Positions 54,452 through 64,000 of a stretch of DNA of 64,000 bases are shown piece by piece. A model generated the notes under the pieces. It saw only the letters and a program-made list of their open reading frames with translations, had not been told where the DNA came from and made no database searches. A program made the translations under genes and the position numbers. Numbering within the stretch: position 1 is the first letter of the stretch; each line of letters begins with the position of its first letter. The DNA comes from Ramlibacter sp. GTDB taxonomy: Bacteria; Pseudomonadota; Gammaproteobacteria; Burkholderiales; Burkholderiaceae_C. The stretch spans positions 1-64,000 of the forward strand of contig JAJTCN010000006.1 in the NCBI GenBank assembly GCA_021323335.1. Reading direction: 5' to 3'.

Positions 54452-57400
54452 TCATCCCACCCATTTCCTGGCGTTGTGCCAGATCTGCATCCAGGGGCTG
54501 TGCGCCGACGGGTCGCCGGAGGTCCACGACATCTGGATGTTGCGGAACACGCGTTCCGGGTGCGGCATCAGCGCGGTGAAGCGGCCGTCGGGCGTGGTCA
54601 CCGCGGTCAGGCCGCCGGCGCCGCCGTTCGGGTTGAACGGGTAGCGCTCGGTCGGCTGGCCGTGGTTGTCCACGAAGCGCATCACCGCCAGCGCGCGGGA
54701 GGCGTCGCCCCGGTGCGCGAAGTTGGGATAGCCCTCGCCGTGCGCCACCGCGATCGGCAGGCGGGCGCCGGCCATGCCCTGGAAGAACAGGCTGGGCGAC
54801 TGAACCACCTCCACCATCGACAGGCGCGCCTCGAAGCGTTCGCTGCGGTTGGTGGTGAAGCGCGGCCAGGCTTCGGCACCCGGGATGATGTCGGCCAGCT
54901 CGGCAAACATCTGGCAGCCGTTGCAGACGCCCAGGCCGAAGGTGTCCTTGCGAGCGAAGAAGTCCTGGAACTGCTGCGACAGCACCGGGTTGAACGTGAC
55001 GCTGCGGGCCCAGCCGATGCCGGCGCCGAGCGTGTCGCCGTAGCTGAAGCCGCCGCAGGCGACGATGCCCTGGAAGTCCGCCAGGCTGTGCCGGCGCGCC
55101 TGCAAGTCGGTCATGTGCACGTCCACCGCCTCGAAACCGGCTTCGGTGAAGGCATAGGCCATCTCGACGTGCGAGTTCACGCCTTGTTCGCGGAGGATGG
55201 CGACGCGGGGCTTGGACACGGCGAGGGCTGGTGCGCCAAGGCCCTCACCCCTGCCCTCTCCCGCAAGCGGGAGAGGGAGGAAGACATGCAACCCCGGATC
55301 CGCCGCATCCCCCGCCGCCGCGTGCTCGCTGTCCGCGCAGGCCGGGTTGTCGCGCTGCTGGCAGATCTTCCAGCTCACGCTGTCCCATACCTGGTGCAGG
55401 TCCTGCAGCTTCGCGCCGAACACCACCTTGGTGTCGCGCCACACCTGCACCTCGCCCTTGCCGACCTCGATGGCGTCGGCCGCGGGGCGGGTCTTGCCGA
55501 CGAAGTGGCTGTGCTTCGACAGCCCATGGGCGCGCAGCACCTGCATCACTTCATTGCGCTCGGCGGTGCGCACCTGCAGCAGCACGCCGAGCTCCTCGTT
55601 GAGCAGGGCCTTGAGCGTCAGCTCCTCGCGCCGGGCGCCCACCTGCGACGCCCAGTTCTTGGCGTCGCCGTACTCCGCGCGGCTGTCGCTGATGCCGTCG
55701 CCCTCGGTGACCAGCAAGTCGATGTTGAGCGCCACGCCGACGTGGCCGGCGAACGCCATTTCGCAAGCCGCGGCGATCAGGCCGCCGTCGCTGCGGTCGT
55801 GGTACGCCAGGATGCGGCCCTGCCGGCGCAGCGCATTGACGGCGTCGACCAGCCGCACCAGGTCCTGCGGGTCGTCGAGGTCCGGCACCGCGCCGCCGGG
55901 CTGCCCGAGCACCTGCGCCAGGATGCTGCCGCCCATGCGGTTGCGCCCGTGCCCCAGGTCCACCAGCACCAGCGTCGTGTCTTCGGTCGCCTGCAATTGC
56001 GGCGTCAGCGTGCCGCGCACGTCGGCCAGGCTGGCAAAGGCGGTCACGATCAGGCTCACCGGCGAGGTGACCTTCTTCGTCACGCCGCCCTCGCTCCACT
56101 GCGTGCGCATGGACAGGCTGTCCTTGCCGACCGGGATGGAGACGCCCAGTTGCGGGCACAGCTCCATGCCGACGGCCCGCACCGTGTCGTACAGCGCCGC
56201 GTCCTCGCCCGGTTCGCCGCAGGCCGCCATCCAGTTGGCCGACAGCTTGACGCGCGGCAGTTCGATCGGCGCGGCCAGCAGGTTGGTGATGGCCTCGGCC
56301 ACGGCCATCCGGCCCGACGCCGGCGCGTCGACCGATGCCAGCGGCGTGCGCTCGCCCATGCTCATGGCCTCGCCGGCGAAGCCCTTGTAGTCCGCCAGCG
56401 TGACGGCGCAGTCGGCCACCGGCACCTGCCAGGGGCCCACCATCTGGTCGCGGTGCGTGAGGCCACTGACGGTGCGGTCGCCGATCGTCACCAGGAAGCG
56501 CTTGGAGGCGACCGTCGGATTCGACAGCACCCGGATCACCGCGTCCTGCAGCGACACGCCGCCGAGGTCCAGCGGCGGGGCTTCGCGCGCCACCCGCTGC
56601 ACGTCGCGATGCATCTTCGGCGGCTTGCCGAGCAGCACGTCCATGGGCATGTCGACCGGTGTGTCGGCCCCTTCATCGGCGACGACCAACTGCCGCTCCG
56701 CCGTCGCCACGCCCACCACCGCGAACGGGCAACGCTCGCGTTCGCAGAAGCCGCGGAACTGCTCCAGCGACTCCGGGGCGATCGCCATCACGTAGCGTTC
56801 CTGGCTCTCGTTGGACCAGATCTCGCGGGGCGCGAGGCCCGACTCCTCCAGCGGCACCTTGCGCAGGTCGAAGCGGGCGCCGCGGCCCGCATCGTTGCTC
56901 AGCTCGGGAAAGGCGTTCGACAGGCCGCCGGCGCCGACGTCGTGGATCGCCAGGATCGGGTTGCGGTCGCGCAGCGCCCAGCACTGGTTGATGACTTCCT
57001 GCGCCCGCCGCTCGATCTCGGGGTTGCCGCGCTGCACCGAATCGAAATCCAGCTCCGCAGCGTTGGTGCCGGTCGCCATCGACGACGCCGCGCCGCCGCC
57101 CATGCCGATGCGCATGCCCGGTCCGCCCAGCTGCACCAGCAGCGTGCCGGGCGGGAACGGGATCTTCTGCGTCAGGACAGCGTCGATGGAGCCCAGGCCG
57201 CCGGCGATCATGATGGGCTTGTGGTAGCCGCGGGCCACGCCCGCCACTTCCTGCTCGTACTCGCGGAAGTACCCCAGCAGGTTGGGCCGGCCGAACTCGT
57301 TGTTGAACGCGGCGCCGCCGAGCGGCCCCTCGGTCATGATCTGCAGCGGCGACGCGATGTGCTCCGGCTTGCCGAACGCACCATCCCACAGCTTGGAGAC

Positions 57401-58429
57401 CGTGAAGCCGGTCAGGCCCGCCTTGGGCCGCGAGCCGCGCCCGGTGGCGCCCTCGTCGCGGATCTCGCCGCCCGCGCCGGTGGAGGCGCCGGGAAACGGG
57501 GAGATCGCGGTCGGGTGGTTGTGCGTCTCCACCTTCATCAGCACGTGATGGGTCGCGGCATCCTTGCGGTAGACGCCGCCCTCGCCCGGCAGGAAGCGCT
57601 CGACCGCATGCCCTTCCATCACCGCCGCGTTGTCGGAATAGGCGATGACGGTATGTTCGGGGTGGGCCTGGTGCGTGTTGCGGATCATCCCGAACAGGCT
57701 CTTCTCCTGGGGCGCGCCGTCGATGGTGAACGTGGCGTTGAAGATCTTGTGGCGGCAGTGCTCGCTGTTCGCCTGCGCGAACATCATCAGCTCGACATCG
57801 GTGGGGTTGCGCCGCAAGCCGGTGAACGCCTGCACCAGGTAGTCGATCTCGTCTTCCGCCAGCGCCAGGCCGAAACGGCGGTTGGCATCCTCCAGCGCCG
57901 CGCGGCCGCCGCCGAGCACGTCCACGTGCTCCATCGGCGCGGCCTCCAGCCCGGTGAACAGGCGGGCGGCATCGGCGCGCTGCGCCACCACGCTTTCCGT
58001 CATCCGGTCGTGCAGCAGCGCGGCGATGGCGGCCAGCTGGTCCGGCTCGAGCGTCGCCTTGGACAGCCAGCCCGATGCCATCTGCACCCGGTACTCGACC
58101 ACGCGCTCGATGCGCCGGATGGCCAGCCCGCAGTTGTGCGCGATGTCCGTGGCCTTGGAGGCCCAGGGCGACACCGTGCCGAGGCGCGGCGTGACGACCA
58201 GCAGGGGGCCGTCCGCCGCGCCGTCGAACGGCTCGCCATAGGTCAGCAATGCCGCCAGCCGCTCCCGCTCGCCGGCGTCCGGCGCGTGGTCGCCCGCCAC
58301 CAGGTGGACGTACCGTGCCGCGAGGCCGGCGATCTTCGGGTGCACCGCTTTCAGCCGCGGCAGGAGTTGCTGGATCCGGAAGTCGCTGAGGGCCTTGCCG
58401 CCCTCGAACTCGGTGATGTGCAGGGACAC
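54452..58429 (-). CDS. purL: Phosphoribosylformylglycinamidine synthase (large single-chain)
   Basis: 1325 residues. Step 4 of purine synthesis: FGAR, Gln and ATP to FGAM. It has the N-terminal linker domain, two AIRS-type synthetase halves ([25 protein letters not shown]-type repeats) and a C-terminal glutaminase with the Cys in [10 protein letters not shown] and His/Glu in PHPERVFRN. The linker between synthetase and glutaminase (about residues 1045-1073) contains [14 protein letters not shown], encoded by a palindromic repeat (55241-55277), where homologues have an unrelated segment. Length is otherwise normal and the frame is unbroken. Confidence 0.96.
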   Translation of the reverse strand: MSLHITEFEGGKALSDFRIQQLLPRLKAVHPKIAGLAARYVHLVAGDHAPDAGERERLAALLTYGEPFDGAADGPLLVVTPRLGTVSPWASKATDIAHNCGLAIRRIERVVEYRVQMASGWLSKATLEPDQLAAIAALLHDRMTESVVAQRADAARLFTGLEAAPMEHVDVLGGGRAALEDANRRFGLALAEDEIDYLVQAFTGLRRNPTDVELMMFAQANSEHCRHKIFNATFTIDGAPQEKSLFGMIRNTHQAHPEHTVIAYSDNAAVMEGHAVERFLPGEGGVYRKDAATHHVLMKVETHNHPTAISPFPGASTGAGGEIRDEGATGRGSRPKAGLTGFTVSKLWDGAFGKPEHIASPLQIMTEGPLGGAAFNNEFGRPNLLGYFREYEQEVAGVARGYHKPIMIAGGLGSIDAVLTQKIPFPPGTLLVQLGGPGMRIGMGGGAASSMATGTNAAELDFDSVQRGNPEIERRAQEVINQCWALRDRNPILAIHDVGAGGLSNAFPELSNDAGRGARFDLRKVPLEESGLAPREIWSNESQERYVMAIAPESLEQFRGFCERERCPFAVVGVATAERQLVVADEGADTPVDMPMDVLLGKPPKMHRDVQRVAREAPPLDLGGVSLQDAVIRVLSNPTVASKRFLVTIGDRTVSGLTHRDQMVGPWQVPVADCAVTLADYKGFAGEAMSMGERTPLASVDAPASGRMAVAEAITNLLAAPIELPRVKLSANWMAACGEPGEDAALYDTVRAVGMELCPQLGVSIPVGKDSLSMRTQWSEGGVTKKVTSPVSLIVTAFASLADVRGTLTPQLQATEDTTLVLVDLGHGRNRMGGSILAQVLGQPGGAVPDLDDPQDLVRLVDAVNALRRQGRILAYHDRSDGGLIAAACEMAFAGHVGVALNIDLLVTEGDGISDSRAEYGDAKNWASQVGARREELTLKALLNEELGVLLQVRTAERNEVMQVLRAHGLSKHSHFVGKTRPAADAIEVGKGEVQVWRDTKVVFGAKLQDLHQVWDSVSWKICQQRDNPACADSEHAAAGDAADPGLHVFLPLPLAGEGRGEGLGAPALAVSKPRVAILREQGVNSHVEMAYAFTEAGFEAVDVHMTDLQARRHSLADFQGIVACGGFSYGDTLGAGIGWARSVTFNPVLSQQFQDFFARKDTFGLGVCNGCQMFAELADIIPGAEAWPRFTTNRSERFEARLSMVEVVQSPSLFFQGMAGARLPIAVAHGEGYPNFAHRGDASRALAVMRFVDNHGQPTERYPFNPNGGAGGLTAVTTPDGRFTALMPHPERVFRNIQMSWTSGDPSAHSPWMQIWHNARKWVG
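55241..55277. repeat. REP-like palindrome inside purL
   Basis: CCCTCTCCCGC (55253-55263), AA, GCGGGAGAGGG (55266-55276) is a perfect 11-bp inverted repeat, preceded by CCCTCACCCCTG. Translated in the minus frame it gives [12 protein letters not shown], a string met in many genomes where such CCCTCTCCCG elements are read through. Confidence 0.88.
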
Positions 58430-58533
58430 TGTCTGAAACCTGTCTGGGGTGGGGCCCGCCGGCCGCTGACTGGGGCCGAGGTGAACTTGGGATTCTACCT
58501 GCGAGGGATTGCATGCTCTGGGATAATCAAGCG

Positions 58534-59337
58534 ATGACGATCACGATCAAGGACGAAGCAGGCATCCAGGGCATGCGCACGGCGGGCCGGCTGGCGTCGG
58601 AGGTGCTGGACCACCTGACGCCCTTCATCAAGCCCGGCATCACCACCCGCGAGATCGACCGCATCGCCGCCGAGGTGATGAAGAAGCAGGGCACGCTCTC
58701 GGCCACGCTGGGCTACCAGCCTTCCGGCTACCCGCCCTACCCGGCCTCGCTGTGCACGTCCGTGAACAACGTGGTGTGCCACGGCATTCCCAACGACAAG
58801 CCGCTGAAGAAGGGCGACATCGTCAATGTCGACGTCACGGTCATCAAGGACGGCTGGTACGGCGACACCAGCCGCATGTTCATCGTGGGGGAGGCCTCCA
58901 TCGCGGCCAAGCGGCTGGTCGGCATCACCTTCGAGGCGATGTGGCACGGCATCGTGCAGGTCAAGCCCGGCATCCGGCTGGGCGACGTCGGCTGGGCGAT
59001 CCAGAAGTTCGCCGAAGGACACGGCTTCACCGTGGTGCGCGAATTCTGCGGCCACGGCATCGGCCGCAACTTCCACGAAGAGCCGCAGGTGCTGCACTAC
59101 GGCAAGCCCGGCACGCTGGAAGAGCTGGTTCCGGGCATGACTTTCACCATCGAGCCGATGATCAACGCCGGGCGCCGCGACGTGAAGGAGTTCGGCAACG
59201 ACGGCTGGACCATCGTCACCAAGGACCATTCCCTGTCGGCGCAGTGGGAGCACACGGTGCTGGTCACCGAGACCGGCTACGAGGTGCTGACCCTGTCCGC
59301 CGGCAGCCCGCCGCCGCCGGCCTTCGTCAAGGGATGA
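58534..59337 (+). CDS. map: Type I methionine aminopeptidase
   Basis: 267 residues. It removes initiator Met from nascent proteins. Metal ligands lie in [16 protein letters not shown] (two Asp), [13 protein letters not shown] (His), FTIEPMI (Glu) and [12 protein letters not shown] (Glu). ATG 58534 was chosen over an ATG seven codons upstream because the family starts at MTITIK. It is divergent from purL and overlaps the glnD start (ATGA). Confidence 0.96.
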   Translation: MTITIKDEAGIQGMRTAGRLASEVLDHLTPFIKPGITTREIDRIAAEVMKKQGTLSATLGYQPSGYPPYPASLCTSVNNVVCHGIPNDKPLKKGDIVNVDVTVIKDGWYGDTSRMFIVGEASIAAKRLVGITFEAMWHGIVQVKPGIRLGDVGWAIQKFAEGHGFTVVREFCGHGIGRNFHEEPQVLHYGKPGTLEELVPGMTFTIEPMINAGRRDVKEFGNDGWTIVTKDHSLSAQWEHTVLVTETGYEVLTLSAGSPPPPAFVKG

Positions 59338-61919
59338 CGAACCCCGTCATCCCCGCGCAGGCGGGAATTCAGGGAGCGGGAGCCCTGGATTCCCGCCTGC
59401 GCGGGAATGACGTTGCTGCCGTTCGCGATGCCTACAAGGCAGGCAAGGCCGCCCTGCTCGCCGACCTCCAGGCCGAGGGCGGCTCCACCCGCACCATCAA
59501 GTCGCTGCTGCAAGCCCTGGCCCAGCACGCCGACGGCACGCTCAAGCTGCTCTGGGCCCGTGCCGGCCTGCCCGCCGGCGTGGCGCTGGTGGCCGTCGGC
59601 GGTTTCGGTCGCGGCGAACTGTTCCCGCATTCCGACGTCGACGTGCTGCTGCTGATGCCCGACGGCATCCGCTGCGACACCGACGCCGCGCTGCAGCAGA
59701 AGGTGGAGAACTTCATTGGCAGCTGCTGGGACGCCGGCCTGGAGATCGGTTCCAGCGTGCGCACCCTGGAGGAATGCCTGGCGCAGGCGGCCGGCGACGT
59801 GACGGTGCAGACCTCGCTGCTGGAGGCCCGCCTGGTCACCGGCTCGCGCAAGCTCTTCACCACCTTCCAGGCGCGCTTCCGGGCCCAGATGGAGCCACGC
59901 GCCTTCTTCGTCGCCAAGACGCTGGAGATGCGCCAGCGGCACAACAAGTTCGAGAACACGCCCTATGCGCTGGAGCCGAACTGCAAGGAGTCGCCCGGCG
60001 GCCTGCGCGACCTGCAGGTGATCCTGTGGGTGGCCAACGCCGCCGGCTTCGGCCGCAGCTGGGACGAGCTGGCCCGCAACGGCCTGGCCACGGCTTTCGA
60101 GGCCCGCCAGATCAAGCGCAACGAGGCGCTGCTGTCGATGATCCGCGCCCGGCTGCACGTGGTGGCCGGCCGCCGCGAGGACCGGCTGGTGTTCGACCTG
60201 CAGAACGCCGTGGCCGAATCGTTCGGCTACAGCGCCACCATGCGCACCGACGGCCGCATCGTGGCGCGCGCCAGCGAGCGGCTGATGAAGCGCTACTACT
60301 GGGCGGCCAAGGCCGTGGCCCAGCTGAACCAGATCCTGCTGCTGAACATCGAGGAACGCCTGAACCCGGCGTCGCCGGAGGCGCGGCCGATCAACGAGCG
60401 CTTCTTCGAGAAGGCCGGGATGATCGAGGTGGCCAGCGACGACCTGTACGTGAAGCACCCGCGGGCGATCCTGGAGACCTTCCTGCTGTACCAGTCCACG
60501 CCGGGCATCAAGGGGCTGTCGGCGCGCACGCTGCGGGCGCTGTACAACGCCCGCAAGGTCATGGACGCGGGCTTCCGCAACGACCCCGAGAACCACAAGA
60601 CCTTCCGCGCGATGCTGATGGAGCCGCGCGGCATCACCCACGCCATGCGGCTGATGAACCAGACCTCCATCCTCGGGCGCTACCTGTGGGTGTTCCGCCG
60701 CATCGTCGGCCAGATGCAGCACGACCTGTTCCACGTCTACACGGTGGACCAGCACATCCTGATGGTGCTGCGCAACGTGCGGCGCTTCTTCATCGCCGAG
60801 CACGCGCACGAATACCCGTTCTGCTCGCAGCTCGCGGCCGGCGACCTGGGGGCGCGCGAAGTCCGGCGCTTCTGCCGCCAGCACGAGATCGACCCCGAGG
60901 ACTGCAAGCTGATCGAGTTCCTGGTGCGCCAGCACCTGGCCATGAGCCGGGTGGCGCAGAAGGAGGACCTCGGCGACCCGGCAGTCATCCAGGCCTTCGC
61001 CGCGCGCGTGGGCAACGAGCGCTACCTGACGGCGCTGTACCTGCTGACGGTGGCGGACATCCGAGGCACCAGCCCCAAGGTGTGGAACGCCTGGAAGGGC
61101 AAGCTGCTGGAAGACCTGTACCGCGCCACCCTGCGGGCGCTGGGCGGCGCCTCGCCCGACCCGAAGGCGGAGATCGAGGCCCGCAAGCGCGACGCGCTGG
61201 TGCAACTGCAGCTGTTCGCCCTGCCCTTCGAGGCGCACAAGAAGCTGTGGGACACGCTGGACGTCGGCTACTTCATGCGGCACGACGCCAACGACATCGC
61301 CTGGCACACCCGCCACCTGTCCCGCCACGTCGGCAGCGCCAAGGTGATCGTACGCGCGCGGCTTTCGCCGGTGGGCGAAGGCCTGCAGGTGGTGGTCTAC
61401 ACGCCGGACCAGCCGGACCTGTTCGCCCGCATCTGCGGCTATTTCGACCAGGCGGGCTTCAGCATCCTGGACGCCAAGATCCACACGGCCACCAACGGCT
61501 ACGCCCTGGACACCTTCCAGGTGGTGACGGCCATGATGCCCGACCACTACCGCGAGCTGTGCTCGATGGCCGAGTCGGAACTGGCGGCCACCATCGCCGC
61601 GGCCGGCCCCCTGCCGCCGCCCAGCCGCGGCCGGGTGTCGAGAAGGGTCAAGAGCTTCCCGATTCCGCCGCGGGTGGACCTGCGCCCGGATGAGAAGGCG
61701 CAGCGCTGGCTGCTTTCGGTCTCGGCCAGCGACAGGGTCGGCCTGCTCTATTCCATCGCCCGCGTGCTCGCCAACCACAAGCTGAACCTGCAGCTGGCCA
61801 AGGTGACGACGCTCGGCGAACGGGTGGAGGACATCTTCCTCATCGACGGCCCGGAACTGCAGCAGAACAAGCGGCAGCTCGAGATCGAGACGGAACTGCT
61901 GGCAGCGATAGCCTCCTAG
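59334..61919 (+). CDS. glnD: Bifunctional PII uridylyltransferase/uridylyl-removing protein with HD-motif deletion
   Basis: 861 residues. It senses Gln and modifies PII. The nucleotidyltransferase motif [19 protein letters not shown] (about 88-106) is intact and two C-terminal ACT domains are present. The HD domain is broken: [11 protein letters not shown] (to Gly503) runs straight into [11 protein letters not shown] (from Asp504). Enteric and related GlnD have about 25 more residues here, including FHDIAKGRGGDHS, which holds the metal-binding His-Asp. The frame is kept. Residues 4-27 ([10 protein letters not shown] ... SRLRGND) are encoded by a dRS3-like repeat, replacing the usual N-terminus. 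Expected effect: UTase kept, uridylyl removal lost or weak. Confidence 0.93.
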   Translation: MTNPVIPAQAGIQGAGALDSRLRGNDVAAVRDAYKAGKAALLADLQAEGGSTRTIKSLLQALAQHADGTLKLLWARAGLPAGVALVAVGGFGRGELFPHSDVDVLLLMPDGIRCDTDAALQQKVENFIGSCWDAGLEIGSSVRTLEECLAQAAGDVTVQTSLLEARLVTGSRKLFTTFQARFRAQMEPRAFFVAKTLEMRQRHNKFENTPYALEPNCKESPGGLRDLQVILWVANAAGFGRSWDELARNGLATAFEARQIKRNEALLSMIRARLHVVAGRREDRLVFDLQNAVAESFGYSATMRTDGRIVARASERLMKRYYWAAKAVAQLNQILLLNIEERLNPASPEARPINERFFEKAGMIEVASDDLYVKHPRAILETFLLYQSTPGIKGLSARTLRALYNARKVMDAGFRNDPENHKTFRAMLMEPRGITHAMRLMNQTSILGRYLWVFRRIVGQMQHDLFHVYTVDQHILMVLRNVRRFFIAEHAHEYPFCSQLAAGDLGAREVRRFCRQHEIDPEDCKLIEFLVRQHLAMSRVAQKEDLGDPAVIQAFAARVGNERYLTALYLLTVADIRGTSPKVWNAWKGKLLEDLYRATLRALGGASPDPKAEIEARKRDALVQLQLFALPFEAHKKLWDTLDVGYFMRHDANDIAWHTRHLSRHVGSAKVIVRARLSPVGEGLQVVVYTPDQPDLFARICGYFDQAGFSILDAKIHTATNGYALDTFQVVTAMMPDHYRELCSMAESELAATIAAAGPLPPPSRGRVSRRVKSFPIPPRVDLRPDEKAQRWLLSVSASDRVGLLYSIARVLANHKLNLQLAKVTTLGERVEDIFLIDGPELQQNKRQLEIETELLAAIAS
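59346..59411. repeat. Full dRS3-like inverted repeat inside the glnD 5' end
   Basis: Arms 59346-59374 and 59383-59411 are reverse complements with two mismatches. The right arm contains ATTCCCGCCTGCGCGGGAAT, which fits the neisserial dRS3 consensus (ATTCCC-N8-GGGAAT). It lies wholly in the glnD reading frame just after its ATG. Confidence 0.9.
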
Positions 61920-61931
61920 GAGGCTGCCGCT

Positions 61932-62234
61932 TCAGCGCACGCGGTGCGGCGGCTTCTTGCGCGATTGCATCGGCCCGACGGCGCGGCGCATCACGGTCAG
62001 CAGCACGACCAGGGCGACCGCCCCGCCGATCGCATTGACCAGCCCGATCGTGGTGAACTCGGTCTGCTGCTTGCCCGAGTTCAGCATCGCGGTCACGAAC
62101 TCCCCGCCGATGAAGGCGCCGAAGACGCCGACCAGGACTTCCTCGATGCGCGTGACCTTGGTCTTGCTGCCGATGAACAGGCCGGCCATTCCGCCGACGA
62201 CAGCGCCGACGGCGCACCAGATGTAGAAATTGAT
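61932..62234 (-). CDS. GlsB/YeaQ/YmgE-type small membrane protein, probable ATC start
   Basis: 100 residues if translation begins at ATC 62234. It has three hydrophobic segments (FYIWCAVGAVVGGMAGLFIG; VLVGVFGAFIGGEFVTAML; IGLVNAIGGAVALVVLLTV), as in GlsB/transglycosylase-associated stress membrane proteins. No ATG, GTG or TTG is in frame upstream of Met16 (62189), but starting there cuts the first membrane helix. AGGAG sits five bases before ATC 62234. It is convergent with glnD (12-bp gap) and has a basic tail (SRKKPPHRVR). Confidence 0.75.
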   Translation of the reverse strand: MNFYIWCAVGAVVGGMAGLFIGSKTKVTRIEEVLVGVFGAFIGGEFVTAMLNSGKQQTEFTTIGLVNAIGGAVALVVLLTVMRRAVGPMQSRKKPPHRVR

Positions 62235-62469
62235 CTCGGCTCCTCTCCATGGGAACCATGGAAGCCCATGGTGACAGCAATCCGCCCGGCGGGCCGGTTT
62301 TCTTTTGCGGCGCCCCGCGAGGCCTTCCCCCGCCAGGGCGCCGGCACGCGTTTAAGCCATTCACTTACCCCGTTCGGGTGAGAACGGCTTGCTGTCGAGC
62401 TAGCATCGCCAGCGGCCCAGAGAGGCCGTTGTTGGCCCGCCAGGGCCGTTTGCCCAAGAAGGACCTCGC
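62235..62469. other. Divergent intergenic region between the GlsB-like and Bug genes
   Basis: 235 bp with no gene I can support. It contains the ribosome site of the GlsB-like gene (62235-62245), three CCATGG-type sites close together near 62248-62272, a GC-rich palindrome GCCCGGCGGGC followed by T-rich DNA (62284-62306), and an imperfect inverted repeat CTTACCCcgttcGGGTGAG (62363-62382). Promoters for both neighbours must lie here but none is obvious. Confidence 0.5.
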
Positions 62470-63492
62470 ATGTTGAAGACCGCCGCACGGCGCCGTTTCG
62501 TGCTGCTGGCGCTTGCCGCCGCCACGGGCAGCGCCGCTGCCCAGAAGACCGCTCCCGCCCCCGCCCCGAAGGCGGCTGCCGCTGCCTCCGCCCAGAACTG
62601 GCCGACCAAGCCGGTGCGGATCATCGTCGGCTTCCCGGCCGGCTCCACGCCGGACCTCGTGGCGCGCACGATCGCCGAGCCGCTGTCCCGGGAGCTGGGA
62701 CAGCCGGTGCTGGTGGAAAACAAGGTCGGCGCCGGCGGCAACATCGCGGCCGACCAGATCGCCCGCGCCACCGACGACCACACCATCGGGGTGATGATCA
62801 ACGGCAACATGACGATCGCCAAGCTGCTGAACCCGGCGGTCCCGTACGACCCGCTGAAGGCTTTCCAGCCGATCAGCCTGATCGGCACCGCGCCGCTGAT
62901 CCTGACCGCGCCCGCCACCGCGACCTTCGCCAACGCGCAGGAATTTTTCCTCGCGGCGCGCAACGGCGGCACCAAGTGGAGCTACGGCTCCCCGGGCGTC
63001 GGCACCGTCGGCCACATCGGCATGGAACTGCTGAAGACCAAGACCAACATGGATCCCGTGCACGTGCCCTACCCGGGCAATCCGCAGGTGATCCAGGCGC
63101 TGATCACCAACCAGATCCAGCTGGCGCTGCTGCCGCCCGGCCTGGCCGCCCCGCAGGTGAAGGCCGGCAAGCTGAAGGCGGTGGGCGTGACCTCCGTGGC
63201 CCGCAGCCCGCTCGCCACCGAATACCCCAGCCTCGCCGAGCAGGGCATCCTGGGCTTCCAGCTGGAGATCTGGACGGCGGCGGCGGCGCCCAAATCCATG
63301 CCGAAGCCCATCGTCGACAAGCTGTCCACGCTGGTGTCGCGGATCGCGCGGTCGCCGGAAGTGCGCGGCAAGCTGTTCCAGCAGGGCTGGCAGACGGCAG
63401 GCACCACCGCCGAAGGCCTGGCCAACCGCATCCGGCAGGACACCGCCATCCTCGGCGGCGTGATCATGATGCGGGGCATCACGGCGCAGTGA
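62470..63492 (+). CDS. Bug-family tricarboxylate receptor (second copy)
   Basis: 340 residues. The signal peptide (RRRFVLLALAAATGSAAAQ) is followed by an Ala/Pro-rich linker and the Bug fold: WPTKPVRIIVGFPAGSTPDLVAR, ENKVGAGGNIAADQIA and GVMINGNMT. AAGGA lies six bases before the ATG. It is only distantly similar to the copy at 53055-54032, so the ligands probably differ. No TctAB genes are adjacent. It is convergent with the deformylase gene (27-bp gap). Confidence 0.93.
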   Translation: MLKTAARRRFVLLALAAATGSAAAQKTAPAPAPKAAAAASAQNWPTKPVRIIVGFPAGSTPDLVARTIAEPLSRELGQPVLVENKVGAGGNIAADQIARATDDHTIGVMINGNMTIAKLLNPAVPYDPLKAFQPISLIGTAPLILTAPATATFANAQEFFLAARNGGTKWSYGSPGVGTVGHIGMELLKTKTNMDPVHVPYPGNPQVIQALITNQIQLALLPPGLAAPQVKAGKLKAVGVTSVARSPLATEYPSLAEQGILGFQLEIWTAAAAPKSMPKPIVDKLSTLVSRIARSPEVRGKLFQQGWQTAGTTAEGLANRIRQDTAILGGVIMMRGITAQ

Positions 63493-63519
63493 TCCCGCGC
63501 GGGAGCGGAGGCCGGCTGC

Positions 63520-64000
63520 CTAGTCGTCCTCCGCGTCCAGCCCCGGGAACAGCACGTCGGTGAAGCCGAACTTCGTGAAGTCCCGCACCCGCATCGGATA
63601 GAGCTTGCCCACCAGGTGGTCGCATTCGTGCTGCACCACCCGGGCATGGAAGCCTTCCGCCTCGCGGTCGATGCGCCGGCCGTCCAGGTCGAATCCGGTG
63701 TAGCGGATGCGGCGCCAGCGCGGCACCACGGCGCGCAGGCCCGGCACCGACAGGCAGCCTTCCCAGCCCTCCTCCTCCTCGCTGCCCAGGGGCGTGATGA
63801 CCGGGTTCAGCAGCACCGTACGCGGCACCGCCGGCGCCTCCGGATAGCGTGGGTTGGCCTGGTCGGTGCCGAAGATCACCAGCTGGAGGTCGACGCCGAT
63901 CTGCGGCGCGGCCAGGCCCGCGCCGTTGGCCGCCTTCATGGTGTCTTCCATGTCACCGACCAGCGCGCGCAGTTCGGCCGTACCGAACTTGCGCACCGGC
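63520..64000 (-). CDS. def: Peptide deformylase, 5' end outside window
   Basis: 160 codons are visible; the frame is open to the right edge, where it reads [17 protein letters not shown], so perhaps 15-20 N-terminal residues are missing. It removes the formyl group from nascent proteins with a metal. All three motifs are there: [13 protein letters not shown] (Cys ligand) and QHECDHLVG (HExxH ligands). The C-terminus ([16 protein letters not shown]) is the usual betaproteobacterial tail. Confidence 0.93.
   Translation of the reverse strand, partial: PVRKFGTAELRALVGDMEDTMKAANGAGLAAPQIGVDLQLVIFGTDQANPRYPEAPAVPRTVLLNPVITPLGSEEEEGWEGCLSVPGLRAVVPRWRRIRYTGFDLDGRRIDREAEGFHARVVQHECDHLVGKLYPMRVRDFTKFGFTDVLFPGLDAEDD

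Noticed and set aside
54032-58537. 1501-codon open frame on the plus strand across purL
   Set aside because: It is the antisense mirror of purL and its neighbours; it is rich in Arg, His, Gln and Val with no family resemblance.
59346-59411. Rho-independent terminator between map and glnD
   Set aside because: The long hairpin has no T tract and lies inside the glnD coding frame after its ATG; it matches a dispersed repeat instead.
61906-61926. Terminator at the glnD/GlsB-like junction
   Set aside because: AGCCTCC-TA-GGAGGCT is a short palindrome over the glnD stop with no T run, so it is too weak to call.

Overview
The window is high-GC DNA from a Burkholderiales betaproteobacterium. It is most like Comamonadaceae (the Ramlibacter/Variovorax group), judging from two Bug-type tricarboxylate receptors, the mltG-tmk-holB-pilZ-tatD order, a map-glnD pair, a LivKHMGF transporter set among beta-oxidation genes, and dense ATGA/GTGA stop-start overlaps. 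This placement is an inference from gene families and order, not from a marker search. I saw no tRNA or rRNA gene, CRISPR array, transposase or prophage. Intergenic space is tiny and much of it is palindromic repeat DNA.

Layout. 1-3.55 kb: the 5' 1184 codons of a minus-strand RTX exoprotein that runs off the left edge. 3.8-8.7 kb: a small lipoprotein, then the minus-strand operon mltG-tmk-holB-pilZ-tatD-ankyrin. 8.7-16.1 kb: ygfZ, an O-antigen-ligase/TPR protein, a thioesterase-GNAT fusion, an HSL-type hydrolase, an iron alcohol dehydrogenase and a patatin-like protein. 16.1-21.9 kb: a PEGA protein with a Ser/Thr kinase, tex, a LapA-like membrane protein and ogt. 21.9-40.7 kb: a long minus-strand set for acyl-CoA metabolism (two acyl-CoA dehydrogenases, thiolase, hydratase/3-hydroxyacyl-CoA dehydrogenase, SDR, thioesterase, enone reductase, GST, M20 peptidase, acyl-CoA ligase) enclosing a complete branched-chain-amino-acid-type ABC transporter.

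40.8-45.2 kb: a three-gene coupled signalling operon. It comprises a LuxI/FeeM-like acyltransferase gene split by a frameshift at eight A residues, a CqsS-type six-TM hybrid kinase (HisKA-HATPase-REC-REC-HPt) and a REC-first histidine kinase. I read this as a candidate undescribed cell-cell signalling system. 45.3-54.5 kb: msrB-yciB-bolA-parvulin, hemerythrin and KatE, a DUF1624-type acyltransferase, two lipoproteins (MBL-fold and a solute-binding protein), a Bug receptor and a chorismate mutase. 54.5-64 kb: purL, map-glnD, a GlsB-like protein, a second Bug receptor and a partial peptide deformylase.

Other points stand out. GlnD lacks the stretch that carries the catalytic HD motif of its uridylyl-removing domain, and its first ~27 codons are repeat DNA. 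PurL carries a different palindromic repeat translated in its interdomain linker. Related GTAGG-type palindromes sit in each of the three convergent gaps long enough to hold one. LivF has Arg in place of the Walker A Lys.
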